Translations under genes and position numbers: made by a program
Notes under the pieces: model-generated
What the model was told of the DNA's origin: nothing
What the model saw: the letters and a program-made list of their open reading frames with translations, nothing else
Database searches by the model: none
Shown here: piece after piece, positions 18,160 to 27,401 of the stretch
How positions within the stretch are numbered: position 1 is the stretch's first letter
Layout: each line of letters opens with the position of its first letter
From: JAUIIK01 sp963745675
GTDB lineage: Bacteria > Chloroflexota > Chloroflexia > Thermomicrobiales > CFX8
Direction: 5' to 3'
Assembly: GCA_963745675.1 (NCBI GenBank)
Contig: CAVUYM010000031.1
Location: 1 to 64,000 of the forward strand
DNA length: 64,000 nt

Positions 18160-19831
18160 CTACATCCACGGAATGTCCAATGCCAATGGCATGTCGATCA
18201 CTGTCGGCCCGGCTAACGTTATCGCGTCGCTCAGCGCCGGAGCCAGCTCTTCGGTTGAATCGAGCTTGATCCCGCGTGCGCCAAAACTCCGGGCCATCGC
18301 CGCGAAATCGGGCGTCGCGAGATCGGTCGCATACGGTGTAGTCTCCGTAGCGCAGCCTCTGGAATCGACGCATCGCATTGTAGCCGTGGTCGTTGCAGAT
18401 GACGCAGGTGACGTTGACTCCGTACTGGACGGCCGTGGCCAGTTCCTGACAGGTGAACATGAAGGCCCCGTCGCCACTGACCGAGATGACCGGTCGCTCG
18501 GGAGCCGCCAGCGCCGCGCCTATCGCGAAGGGCAACGCGCTGCCAAGCGTGCCGTAGACGGCCGGGTAGAGATAAGAACGCGGCCGCTCGACCGGCATGT
18601 GGCGCGAGGTCCAGTACTGGATCAAACTGTCGTTCGTGAAGATCGCGTCCGGTCCTGCGGCGACGGCCAGCGCGTCGATAACCGCCATCTCGCTGGAATA
18701 TTCGCTCCTAAGATTCTCCTCAGCCTGTTGTTGCGTATCGCGCACACGGTTCGGCCAGGCAGGGTCGCCAGCCGTGCCCGCACCTTCCAGGTGTTCCAGC
18801 AACTGTCCGAGGATGACCTGTTCGTGGCCGACGAGCCCCACTTCTGCCGGATAATTCAGGTTGATCCAGTCGCCATCTGCGTCGATATGAATGACGTGTT
18901 GCAGAGGAGCGGTCCAGCCTGCGGTGTCCGTCTGCCCGAGCCTGCTGCCAACCACGAGCGTAGCGTCGGCTTCCGCCAGCCGCTCGGCCAATTCCGACTT
19001 GCCATGCCACCAGCCTCCGATTGAAAGCCGGTGACTGGACGGGATCGCGCCGCGCCCGTTGGCTGTCTCGAAAACAGGCGCATTCAGAGCTTCCGCCAGC
19101 TCCAACAGCTCGGCGTTTGCGCCGGAGCGATGGACATTGCCGCCAGCGATGATAACGGGCCGCTCTGCCCGTGCAAGCATTTCGACCGCTCGCGCGATGT
19201 CCTTGTCTCTGGCTTCGATCCGGGCTGCCGCTTTGGGCTGGTGAATCACCAATTCGGCTTCTTCGTTGAGCAGGTCAGCAGGGAAGTCAAGATAGGCCGG
19301 GCGCGGTCGCATCGTCTGCGTGCTCTCCAGCGCCCGGGCGACCATCGGAGAGACCTGGTGGATGTTGCGGACGGATTCGGCCATACGGGTAATGTGACGA
19401 AAGGTGCCCTGCTGGTCGACGAGTTCGTGGACGACACCTCTATTGCGGTCAATCAGATTGCGGTCGAGCTGAGAGGCGAGGTGCAGCACCGGTGAATTGT
19501 CGGTCCATGCTTCGCCCAGCGCGGTGAAGGCATTTGTCGCGCCGGGACCGGTTGTCGTGATGTAGACGCCAGTCTGGCCACTCACCCGGGCATAGGCATC
19601 GGCGGCAAAGCCTGCGCCCTGTTCGTGGCGGCAGACGATGTGATCGATGTCTCCAGCACGATAGAGCGCGTCGTACATCGACAGGTTGTGGACGCCGGGG
19701 ATACCGAAGACGGTCCTGACTCCCGCTGCCCGTAGCGTATCAATGATCGCCTGGCCGCCTGTGATGGCCAACGGTTGCCCTTTCCTTCTCGGATAAACGT
19801 CGCGCCAGTCTAGTGCAGTGGAGTGAGGCAT
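18160..19831 (-). CDS. Thiamine-diphosphate-dependent enzyme, acetolactate-synthase-like (one frame break)
   Basis: About 555 residues with the three-domain plan of acetolactate synthase, benzoylformate decarboxylase and related enzymes. Seen are CRHEQGAGFAADAYARV with the activating Glu, TTTGPGATNAFTALGEAW, a central Rossmann-like domain (RPVIIAGGNVHRSGA), and the ThDP/Mg motif SVSGDGAFMFTCQEL...CNDHGYN. A frame change near 18335 moves the C-terminus to the frame ending ...VIDMPLALDIPWM at 18160. Two starts are possible: ATG 19831, or TTG 19771 preceded by AAGGAAAGG, where family homology begins (AITGGQAIIDTLRAAG). Substrate cannot be fixed; absence of a regulatory subunit argues against biosynthetic IlvB. 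Confidence 0.85.
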
Positions 19832-20010
19832 GCAATCCCGCTGACTGTGGATGTCTCGTGCGATATCGTTCCGCGGGACTATGGTGCGGAAGAATCGAAA
19901 CCGAGGTTGTCATCACGGTACATCCTGACCTTAGCAAAGTGTCCCCACTTCTACACTGACTTCCGACACGAATGCCCATCCTCGGAATCGCTCATCGTGT
20001 CTGATTCGCA
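19832..20010. other. Divergent intergenic space before the repeat
   Basis: Lies upstream of the ThDP enzyme gene. No gene or clear promoter was recognised. It leads into the palindromic repeat at 20011-20083. Confidence 0.3.
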
Positions 20011-20083
20011 GGGGTGAACCTTGTGTTCACCCGCGTTCGTACGCGGCCCCGTGCAGGGCGAACACGAGGTTCGCCCCTACGAT
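20011..20083. repeat. Palindromic dispersed repeat, copy 1
   Basis: The outer arms AGGGGTGAACC and GGTTCGCCCCT (one pairing differs) enclose two smaller hairpins, GTGAAC-cttgt-GTTCAC and GGGCGAA-cacgagg-TTCGCCC, with a GC-rich centre. The whole can fold into a cloverleaf. A second, inverted copy lies at 42069-42143. This resembles REP/MITE-like elements that are moved by a transposase elsewhere in the genome. Confidence 0.8.
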
Positions 20084-20126
20084 CGCCGGACGGATAAGCC
20101 GCCATCCAACTTCGTGACATGTGGGC

Positions 20127-20192
20127 TAGATCCCTCGACTTCGCCACCCAAAAACGGGTACCCGCTCCGCTGGGGATGACAGTTCTAGGGGG
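20127..20192. repeat. Degenerate dispersed hairpin element
   Basis: On the minus strand it reads TGTCATCCCCAGCGGAGCGG...GCGAAGTCGAGGGATCTAG. It is a relative of the element at 61892-61974 (TGTCATTTCGAGCGGAGCGA). It lies between the palindromic repeat and the sarcosine-oxidase-like gene. Confidence 0.5.
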
Positions 20193-20308
20193 TCGGCTGT
20201 CTCGTGGCTGCGCAAAGGCAGCCTCGGTTGTATCCCCTGCGCTACACTTTCGCCACTTCATTTGACGGAGAGTGCGCGCTGTCCCAGGGCTGAGAAAGGT
20301 CGGGCGTG

Positions 20309-21502
20309 ATGGATCGCAGGAGCTACGCGACAATCGTCGTTGGTTGCGGTGGAATCGGTAGCGCAGCGCTCTACTGGTTATCGCGCGAGCTTGGCGACAA
20401 TGTCCTCGGCATCGAACAGTTTCGGCTCGGGCATGTCAACGGAGGCTCTCAGGATCACTCGAGAATCATCCGTCTCTCCTACCATGATCCCGCCTACGTC
20501 GATCTAGCCACTTCAGCCTACGAGTGCTGGCGCGAAGTTGAGGAGGAGTCGGGTGTTCAGCTCCTGACAATCACCGGGGGCCTCGATCTCCAGGAATCCG
20601 GCATCGTTGGGATCAAAGACATCGACCACTGCTCGGCCTCGCTGACCGAGCTCGGTATCGAGCACGAAACACTCGAAGCAGCGGAAATCCGCAAACGCTG
20701 GCCGCAGTGGGAGATACCCGACTCAATCCGCGGAATCTATCAGCGCGATGGCGGGCTTGTGGATGCAGCCAAGGCAAACGCAACTCATCTGGCGTTAGCA
20801 CGGGCACGCGGCGCGGCAATCATCGACGATGCGCCGGTTCGAAGTATCCAGAGAGATGGAGATGGCGTTGAGGTAGTGACGGCAGCTGGGACGTTCCGTG
20901 CCGATCGGGTCGTCGTAGCGGCCGGGGCCTGGACTAACCGACTGCTGGAACCTCTCGGCGTTAGCTGGCCGTTGACGGTGACCCAGGAACAAGTGACCTA
21001 CTTCGCCACGCCATATCTACGCGAGTTCGCGCCGGATCGTTTCCCCATCTGGATCTGGCGCGACGCTCAGGAGTTCTATGGTTTTCCGGTCTATGGCGAG
21101 GTCGCCACGAAAGCCGGACAGGACGCGGCTGGAGACGTAGTCACCGCTGAAACACGCAGCTTCGAGCCAAATCCGAGAACCCACAAAAACCTGTGCGAGT
21201 TCCTGGAGCGCTACCTGCCACGCTCGCTCGGGCCGGAGCTGTATACCAAGACCTGCCTCTATACCATGCCCCCGGATCGCGATTTCGTACTCGGGCCGCT
21301 GCCGGGTTACGAGCAGGTCATCATGGCTGTCGGCGCCGGCCATGGCTTCAAGTTCGCCAGCGTCTTTGGCGACATCCTTTCGGAATTCGCGATTGCCGGC
21401 GCGACCGAACACAAGATCAACGCTTTCCGGCCCGACCGCGCGGCGCTGACCGATCCGGCTTTCGTGCCGCATTTCCGCAATGAATACGCAGTCGTCCAGT
21501 AG
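20309..21502 (+). CDS. Sarcosine oxidase-like (MSOX/SolA family) FAD amine oxidase
   Basis: A 397-residue flavoprotein of the monomeric sarcosine oxidase/N-methyltryptophan oxidase family. The FAD-binding TIVVGCGGIGSAALYWLS is at the N-terminus, followed by HSRIIRLSYHDPAYV. The C-terminal substrate/FAD region includes TKTCLYTMPPDRDFVLGPLPG. Its Cys316 sits where MSOX attaches flavin covalently (Cys315), and GAGHGFKFASVFGDIL follows. It should demethylate N-methylated amino acids to formaldehyde and hydrogen peroxide in the cytoplasm. ATG 20309 follows GAGAAAGG. It is followed after 27 bases by a methyltransferase of the betaine-homocysteine type, fitting a pathway that strips methyl groups from betaine-like compounds. 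Confidence 0.88.
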   Translation: MDRRSYATIVVGCGGIGSAALYWLSRELGDNVLGIEQFRLGHVNGGSQDHSRIIRLSYHDPAYVDLATSAYECWREVEEESGVQLLTITGGLDLQESGIVGIKDIDHCSASLTELGIEHETLEAAEIRKRWPQWEIPDSIRGIYQRDGGLVDAAKANATHLALARARGAAIIDDAPVRSIQRDGDGVEVVTAAGTFRADRVVVAAGAWTNRLLEPLGVSWPLTVTQEQVTYFATPYLREFAPDRFPIWIWRDAQEFYGFPVYGEVATKAGQDAAGDVVTAETRSFEPNPRTHKNLCEFLERYLPRSLGPELYTKTCLYTMPPDRDFVLGPLPGYEQVIMAVGAGHGFKFASVFGDILSEFAIAGATEHKINAFRPDRAALTDPAFVPHFRNEYAVVQ

Positions 21503-21529
21503 TTCCAGACAGTTAAGAGGGAGAACACC

Positions 21530-22522
21530 ATGCCAGGAGGTCTGATCGAGCGTCTTGCTGCCGGACCGGTGATCTGCGCCGAAGGCTATCTCTTCGAGTT
21601 CGAGCGGCGCGGTTATCTCCAGGCCGGAGCCTACGTGCCGGAAGTCGTGCTGGAGCATCCGGACCTCGTTGCCGGGTTGCATCGAGAATTCGTCCACGCT
21701 GGCTCCGATGTCGTCGAAGCCTTCACCTACTATGCCCATCGCGAGAAGTTGCGCATCATCGGCCGCGAAGACGAACTGGAGCCAATGAATCGTCAGGCGC
21801 TGTCAATCGCCAAGTCTGTTGCGCGTGAATCAGGCACCCTGTTCGCTGGGAATATCTGCAACACCAACATCTACGTCTCGGGCGATGCTGACTCCGCCTC
21901 TGCCGTTCGTGCGATGTTCGAAGAACAGGTCGGCTGGGCCGCCGAAGCCGGGGTCGACTTCGTCATCGCCGAGACGATCTCCTGGGGCGAGGAGGCGCTA
22001 ATCGCGCTCGACGTCGTCAAACAGGCCGGATTGCCAGCGGTCGTAACGCTGGCAATCCACCGCGAAGGTTTGACGCGCGAGGGCTGGACTCCGGCAGAAG
22101 CCTGCCAGAGGTTAGAGCAGGCGGGCGCGGACGTCGTCGGCCTCAACTGTATCCGTGGCCCCTGGACGATGTTGACATTGCTGCCTGCTATCCGGGAAGC
22201 GGTCGCTTGCCCGGTGGCGGCCTTGCCAGTGCCTTACCGGACGACCGAAGCCGAACCAACCTTCCAGTCATTGACCGATGGCGCGGCCTGTCCAGCGGAC
22301 TCCGGTCAGCCCTTTCCTACCGGCCTCGATCCCTTCGTCTGTACCCGCAATGAAATCGCCGAGTTCGGACGTCAGGCGCATGCGCTGGGCGTTGACTATC
22401 TCGGTGTCTGCTGCGGCGCGGGTCCCCATCACATTCGCGCCCTGGCCGAGGCGCTCGGACGCACTCCACCAGCCAGCCGCTTCACCGCCGACATGTCCAA
22501 GCACGCGTTCTCTTGGAACTGA
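21530..22522 (+). CDS. Homocysteine S-methyltransferase family protein (BHMT-like)
   Basis: 330 residues with the barrel and zinc-site signature of homocysteine methyltransferases (betaine-homocysteine or S-methylmethionine type). The opening LIERLAAGPVICAEGYLFE leads to GLNCIRGPW (first Zn Cys) and LGVCCGAGPHHIRALAEAL (the other two Cys). It should transfer a methyl group to homocysteine or another thiol. ATG 21530 follows AAGAGGGAGAACACC, a strong ribosome binding site. Its position right after a sarcosine-oxidase-like gene suggests that betaine, dimethylglycine or another N-methyl compound is the donor. It converges with the MetE-like gene at 22710. Confidence 0.88.
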   Translation: MPGGLIERLAAGPVICAEGYLFEFERRGYLQAGAYVPEVVLEHPDLVAGLHREFVHAGSDVVEAFTYYAHREKLRIIGREDELEPMNRQALSIAKSVARESGTLFAGNICNTNIYVSGDADSASAVRAMFEEQVGWAAEAGVDFVIAETISWGEEALIALDVVKQAGLPAVVTLAIHREGLTREGWTPAEACQRLEQAGADVVGLNCIRGPWTMLTLLPAIREAVACPVAALPVPYRTTEAEPTFQSLTDGAACPADSGQPFPTGLDPFVCTRNEIAEFGRQAHALGVDYLGVCCGAGPHHIRALAEALGRTPPASRFTADMSKHAFSWN

Positions 22523-22709
22523 TCCACAGTTGCGCGAGGAGAACAGGTCATATGCGAAACGCTTGTAGTAGCGGTTCGCCGGCGTAGTTGGCGTGAATTG
22601 ATACATGGTGAACGCCTGAAGGCAGCTCCTCCCGCTGTCTCTTCGACCATGTTGCAGCTAGTACGTGGGGACGGGCGCTGTCACTTCCATTTCAAACTGG
22701 CCTGGAACC

Positions 22710-23804
22710 TCAACCGCCCCAGACTTCCCGCGCTGTCTCGGCAACGAGGCGAAGCTTGGCCGACTGCTCGGCAGCAGTCAACAAGTTGCCTTCTTCGGTC
22801 GAAGCGAAGCCGCACTGAGGGCTGAGGGCAAGACGTTCCAGCGGGACGTATTGGCTCGCTTCTTCGATGCGTTGTTTGAGTAGCTCCTTGCTCTCAAGCT
22901 CCGGCTTCTTCGTCGTCACCAGTCCGAGGACGACGATGCGGTCGTCGGGGACGTGCTCAAGCGGCTCGAAGCCGCCGGAGCGGGCGTCGTCGTACTCCAG
23001 CAGGAAGTGGCTGAAGTTGGTGCGCTGAAAGACCTGCGCAGCTATCGGGTCGTAGCCGCCGCTGGCATAGTACCTGCTCTGGTTGTTGCCTCTGCAGAGG
23101 TGGATGCCGAAGTCGATACCGGGGTGTTCGCCAATGACGGCGTTGTCCAGTTCGATGCAGCGGTCGAGCAGCCGGTCGGGATCATTGCCCCGTTGTCTGT
23201 AGCCCTCGCGAATTTCGGGGTCGAGCAAGGCGGCGTACTGTGGTGCGTCAATCTGGATATAGGTGCAGCCGAGCCGGATCAGTTCCGCGACTTCGTCTCG
23301 CAAGATGTCGACGACGTCGGCCAGGTAGGCGTCGATGGTCGGGTAGGCGGTGCTCGACTTAGCCGGGTCATAATAGGCCGCCGCTTGCTGGGCGCTGATC
23401 AGCGTCACCTTGGCGGGATGGCCGCCAGCCCGGGCACGCAGGTAGCTGAACTCCTCGCTGCAGAGATGACGCGTCGGGTTAAGCTTGCCGGTGACGACCG
23501 GACGCGGAAAGACAATCTCATTCCCTTCGTCATCGTGGAAGGGGATGGCCCAGCCACCGAGCTTGTCGTAGCCCTCAACGGCGTCGATCAGATGGCCAAA
23601 GAAGGCATAGCGCCGCATCTCGCCATCGGTGATGACATCGAGTCCGGAGTCGATCTGGAGTGCAATGGCTTCATCAACCGCGCGATCTTCGATCTGCTTG
23701 AACACGGCATCGCTGATTTCACCGGCTTCGAGTTGTTTGCGCGCAGTCTTCAGATAATCCGGCCGCAGCAGGCTGCCAACGACGTCAGCACGGTATGTTG
23801 TCAT
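22710..23804 (-). CDS. MetE-like cobalamin-independent methionine synthase domain protein
   Basis: 364 residues, corresponding to the C-terminal (catalytic) half of MetE and to the stand-alone archaeal/bacterial core methionine synthases. Zinc ligands are visible: GIHLCRGN (His and Cys), LEYDDARSGG (Glu region) and LSPQCGFAS (Cys). QIDAPQYAALLD is the substrate-side motif. It lacks the N-terminal folate-binding half of full MetE, so the methyl donor may be different (a corrinoid protein or another methylated compound). The frame is intact; ATG with GGGAGGACGATG-like purines upstream. It is the third methyl-transfer gene within 3.5 kb, on the opposite strand from the other two. Confidence 0.85.
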   Translation of the reverse strand: MTTYRADVVGSLLRPDYLKTARKQLEAGEISDAVFKQIEDRAVDEAIALQIDSGLDVITDGEMRRYAFFGHLIDAVEGYDKLGGWAIPFHDDEGNEIVFPRPVVTGKLNPTRHLCSEEFSYLRARAGGHPAKVTLISAQQAAAYYDPAKSSTAYPTIDAYLADVVDILRDEVAELIRLGCTYIQIDAPQYAALLDPEIREGYRQRGNDPDRLLDRCIELDNAVIGEHPGIDFGIHLCRGNNQSRYYASGGYDPIAAQVFQRTNFSHFLLEYDDARSGGFEPLEHVPDDRIVVLGLVTTKKPELESKELLKQRIEEASQYVPLERLALSPQCGFASTEEGNLLTAAEQSAKLRLVAETAREVWGG

Positions 23805-23903
23805 TGTTCATCGTCCTCCCGAATGGTCTCGATAGCCTTCAATTCCCATTGTAGGCTGCGCTGTCTAGCGGGTCAGGTTGCTCTCGCTTAACCCGTTTAA
23901 AAG

Positions 23904-23936
23904 GACAGGCCCCCGGTGCGGGGCCGGGAGCCTGTC
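23904..23936. terminator. Terminator-like hairpin
   Basis: GACAGGCCCCCGG and CCGGGAGCCTGTC pair with one mismatch around a short GC loop. It lies just beyond the end (23989) of the minus-strand secreted protein gene and before the MetE-like gene. A TTAAAAGG stretch on its upstream side serves as the T-rich tail on the minus strand. Confidence 0.55.
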
Positions 23937-23988
23937 AGTTTGCGGACCCCCCAGGGGAGAGGGTCACATGCGGGAACGGAGTAGGGGT

Positions 23989-25783
23989 CTACTCCAAGTT
24001 GGTGTTGTCAACTACTAGCGAGTTCACGCCTGAATTCGTAACGCCCGAGAAGCTCACGATCACGGGTGCGTCATCAATCGGGCCACCCAGAGCGGTGACA
24101 CTTCCACTATTGCTGATCGACGGCAGCAAGTTGAGCGCTGTCTCGATTTCAGCTGCGGTTGCATCCCAATCGAGCGGGCCGGTCGTCGAGTTTGTCACTC
24201 CGTCATTGTAGCTCAGAGTGAAGGTTCCCCCACTTACGCGGGCATCGGCAGTCAGCGTATGCTCGGCGCCGGAACCTTCAACGTCCGTATCAACGAAGTA
24301 ACCGACAAATCCGCTTCCCGTGAGAAGGCTGTTAGTTGATAGTCATCTCCGGCACATCCTGGCCACCAAGCGCATTGGTGAATTCGATAACCATCGCAGA
24401 TCCGGACTGGTTCGGCGGACCGCCAGTAACCGTCACGTTGTCACCATTGATGCTTGGAATCAACTCAAGTGCCGCTTCGACGGTTGCAGCGTTTGCATTG
24501 TAAGCGAGGCTGCTGGTGGTACTGCCATCGAACGTGATGGTGTACGTTCCGCCTGTTACTTGGCCACTAAACGGGAAGAAGTCGTTATAGGATTGAATTT
24601 CATTCACTCCAACAGTGTCGGTAATCGCGGCCGAGACCGTACCCGGCAGATCGACATTGTTGATGATCGTCTGCGAATTAGCATTGACCGTCACGATCTC
24701 GCAACTCGCAACAATCGAGTTGGTGCCGTCAGCGCAGACAACGTAGTCGCCTTCGAAGAGGTCGACGATGTCGAACTTACCACTTGCGTCAACCGCTTGT
24801 GGACCAGCGGTGACCTCTGGACCGTAGGTGAGCGGATCGTTCGGGATCGTGAATCCATCGGCTTCGAATATCTGGACCGTGCCACCAGGCAGAATGTAGC
24901 TGACCTCTGGGCCGTTGGCCGAGCCGTCCACGATAGTAGTGTCACTCTGATTGATCGTGCTACCGACATTCAGGATCGAGATTTGAGGGACGATATCAGT
25001 CTGGGCATCAAGACCGACAAACTCGATACGGATCGGTGCATCGATAGTGCCTGCGATCGGACCACCAGTCACCGTCACATCGTTGATACCCGTCAGCGCC
25101 TCGAGTGCCGTTTCAATATCAGCATTACTACTGTCATTGTTGCAGCTCTGTGTCGGTGAGTTGTTCCCATTGAATACCCACTGCCACTTGCAGTCGATAA
25201 ACCCTCCGCTGGTGTTTGGAATGGGCCCGATCTGGCGAATCTCATTATGTGGACCAGCTGGGAAGAAGTCACATCCAGTCGCGCTCAGATTCTCCTCGAC
25301 GCAGGCGTACTTGCTGATGTCGCCGCGCAGATCGATGAAGAAGAGCGGCACACCTGTGCAGTCTTCCAGAGAGCTGACTTGAGTCAGCCGGTAGGTGTAG
25401 GGACTCATACAGACGAAGAATGATGAGAGGCCGTCAATCTCGACATAGACACTGCGATAGGGACACACATCACCGGGTAGGTCATCGGAGAGAGCGCCGG
25501 TGTAGAGCGAATAGCAGTAGTCAAAGGGTAATGAAGCAGAGATCTGGATCAGCTGCTCACTCGCGGAACAAGTTGGGCCAGGAGTGTAGCGCAACTGGTT
25601 CGTGTATTTGTTTTTACAAACATAATCGCCACTTATGGGTGTCGCCTGGAGTGCGCGTGGCGCATCCACGGTAGAGTCCGGCGCGCTGGATTCGGCAGTG
25701 ACTGCGCCAGTAAAGATGCTGGACATAACCAGCATCAGTATGGCCAGCGTGGCCGCAATCGATTTCGTACGACGTCGTACCAT
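23989..25783 (-). CDS. Secreted repeat protein of unknown function (one frame break)
   Basis: The N-terminus RRRTKSIAATLAILMLVMSS...TGAVTAES is a Sec signal peptide. The first 220 residues are Cys-rich (VCKNKYTNQLRYTPG, DYCYSLYTG, VCPYRSVYVE, YACVEENLSATGCDFF). The rest holds three diverged copies of a roughly 45-residue repeat: IETALEALTGINDVTVTGG, VEAALELIPSINGDNVTVTGG and IETALNLLPSISN, each followed by a V.F.G....V strand pair. A SpaA/CNA-like segment (GKFDIVDLFEGDYVVC) sits between repeats 1 and 2. One base change near 24330 shifts the frame; sequence resumes as GSGFVGYFVDTDVEG and stops at 23989. The repeats resemble adhesin or surface-layer repeats of large secreted proteins. The total is about 598 residues. 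Confidence 0.7.
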
Positions 25784-26078
25784 GTTCTTATAGTGATCCC
25801 TTCACTGATCAGGTTGAACTGCCGGGCCCCGCCCTGGCTATTACCACGCTATCTTGTTATAGGCATTGCGGTATAGAACAATTCCAACCGGCTTTGGTAT
25901 AAAACTAACCTTTTGGGATCGACTTGCGGTTTTCGCAGTTCCTGAATTCGCTCATTGCTCAAGATTGAATTCAGTCGCACTACCCCACTCACCACGATGT
26001 CGCGGTCCGCCCGAGTTTGTGCTACCGTCCGCGCGACGGGAATTCACTTGATATTGATAGAAGTTGAGGCACCATAGA

Positions 26079-27284
26079 GTGAAGCTATTTGACACCTTGA
26101 GCGCCGATAAGCGCGACTTCGAACCAGCTGACGGTCACACCGTCCGGATGTACGTCTGTGGGGTCACGCCCTACGATGTCGGCCACATCGGCCACTGCAT
26201 GACCTATCTCACCTTCGATGTGCTGAATCGCTATTGCCAGTATCTTGGATGGCGCGTGAAGTACGTCCAGAATGTCACTGATATCGACGACGACATCGTG
26301 CGCAAAGCACGCGAAGTCGGCGTGCCCTGGGATCAGCTCGGAGATCGCTATACCCGGCACTTCGTCGAAGACCTTTCGGCGCTCAATGTGCTCTGGCCAC
26401 AGGTCTTCCCGCGTGCCAGCGAAGAGGTCGAGATGATCATCGAGATCGTCGAGAAGCTCGTCGCCGATGGCTACGCCTACGAGTCTGACGGCAATGTCTA
26501 CTTCCGCACCGAGGCCGACGAGGACTATGGTGCGCTGGGGAAATACACCAGTCAACAGATGATCGATTTCTCGCGCGAGCGAGGAGCCGACCCGGACGAC
26601 CCGCGCAAAGAGCACCCGCTCGACTTCATCGTCTGGCAAGCCTGGCAACCTGACGAACCGTATTGGGAAAGTCCCTGGGGCCGCGGCCGGCCCGGTTGGC
26701 ATATCGAGTGCACGGCGATGTCGATGCGCTATCTTGGCGACACGATCGACGTCCACGGCGGTGGCAGCGACCTGATCTACCCACACCACGAGTGCGAGAT
26801 CGCTCAGGCCCAGCACTTCTCCGGGACGGAACCATTCACCCGCTTCTGGATGCACATCGGCATGGTCGAGTATCAGGGTGAAAAGATGAGCAAATCGCTC
26901 GGCAATCTGGTCCTGGCCCGCGACGTGCTCCAGTATCACACGCCGGACGCCCTGCGGCTCTACCTCCACAGCCATCACTACCGCACGCCATGGGAGTACA
27001 TCGACGGCGGTCCGGCCCGCTACGAGGGATTGGCAAGTCTCCTCAAAGAAGCCGTCCACGTCCCCAACCCGGGCGGCGACAATGCCATAGATCCAGCGCC
27101 CTACACCGCCAGAATGCGCGCTGCACTCGACGACGATCTGAATACTCCTGAGGCGGTCGTGGTTCTGGAAGATATGTCTTCGACTATCGTCCGCGCAGCC
27201 GGCAACGGCGGCGAGATCGCCGCAGCCCAGGCAGAACTGCTTATTCTCTCCCGGCTGCTCGGCATAATGTCCTGGCGTGGGTAG
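26079..27284 (+). CDS. MshC-like / short cysteinyl-tRNA-synthetase-like cysteine ligase
   Basis: A class I synthetase catalytic core of 401 residues (GTG 26079, GAGG upstream). It has CGVTPYDVGHIGHCMTY with the HIGH motif, VQNVTDIDDD, the zinc-site residues (Cys of MYVCG, Cys of GWHIEC, His/Glu of PHHECE) and GEKMSKSLGNLV. It stops where cysteinyl-tRNA synthetase would begin its C-terminal anticodon-binding extension (usual length about 460). TPYD, ERGADPDDP, SPWGRGRPGWHIEC and HGGGSDLIYPHHE match the mycothiol ligase MshC (about 410 aa), which joins cysteine to glucosaminyl-inositol. It may therefore activate cysteine for a small-molecule acceptor rather than, or as well as, tRNA. It lies directly upstream of CoaX. 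CysS function remains possible if the genome has no other copy. Confidence 0.8.
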   Translation: MKLFDTLSADKRDFEPADGHTVRMYVCGVTPYDVGHIGHCMTYLTFDVLNRYCQYLGWRVKYVQNVTDIDDDIVRKAREVGVPWDQLGDRYTRHFVEDLSALNVLWPQVFPRASEEVEMIIEIVEKLVADGYAYESDGNVYFRTEADEDYGALGKYTSQQMIDFSRERGADPDDPRKEHPLDFIVWQAWQPDEPYWESPWGRGRPGWHIECTAMSMRYLGDTIDVHGGGSDLIYPHHECEIAQAQHFSGTEPFTRFWMHIGMVEYQGEKMSKSLGNLVLARDVLQYHTPDALRLYLHSHHYRTPWEYIDGGPARYEGLASLLKEAVHVPNPGGDNAIDPAPYTARMRAALDDDLNTPEAVVVLEDMSSTIVRAAGNGGEIAAAQAELLILSRLLGIMSWRG

Positions 27285-27290
27285 GAGAGT

Positions 27291-27390
27291 TTGTAGGTTG
27301 TAGTACGTAGTTTGTCAGGTGAGGACCGTCGTCGAGATTCTCGTGTCGTTTCTTCCTACGAACTACAACCTACTCACTACAAACTCCCCG
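27291..27390. repeat. Imperfect inverted repeat between the ligase and coaX
   Basis: GAGTTTGTAGGTTGTAGTACGTAG on the left is matched by CTACGAACTACAACCTACTCACTACAAACTC on the right, reverse-complementary with a small gap. It can form a long hairpin. This type of TTGTAG/TACGTAG repeat is probably dispersed in the genome. It separates the ligase stop codon from the coaX start. Confidence 0.6.
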
Positions 27391-27401
27391 AAATGGGGAA
27401 C

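Noticed and set aside
22953..23891. Plus-strand frame of 312 codons
   Set aside because: It lies opposite the intact MetE-like gene, which has clear zinc-site motifs; the plus-strand translation has none.
24332..25783. Ending the secreted protein at 24332
   Set aside because: A third copy of its repeat follows immediately in another frame, so the stop is more likely caused by a one-base error.
26085..27059. Minus-strand frame of 324 codons
   Set aside because: Antisense to the MshC-like ligase with all its catalytic motifs.
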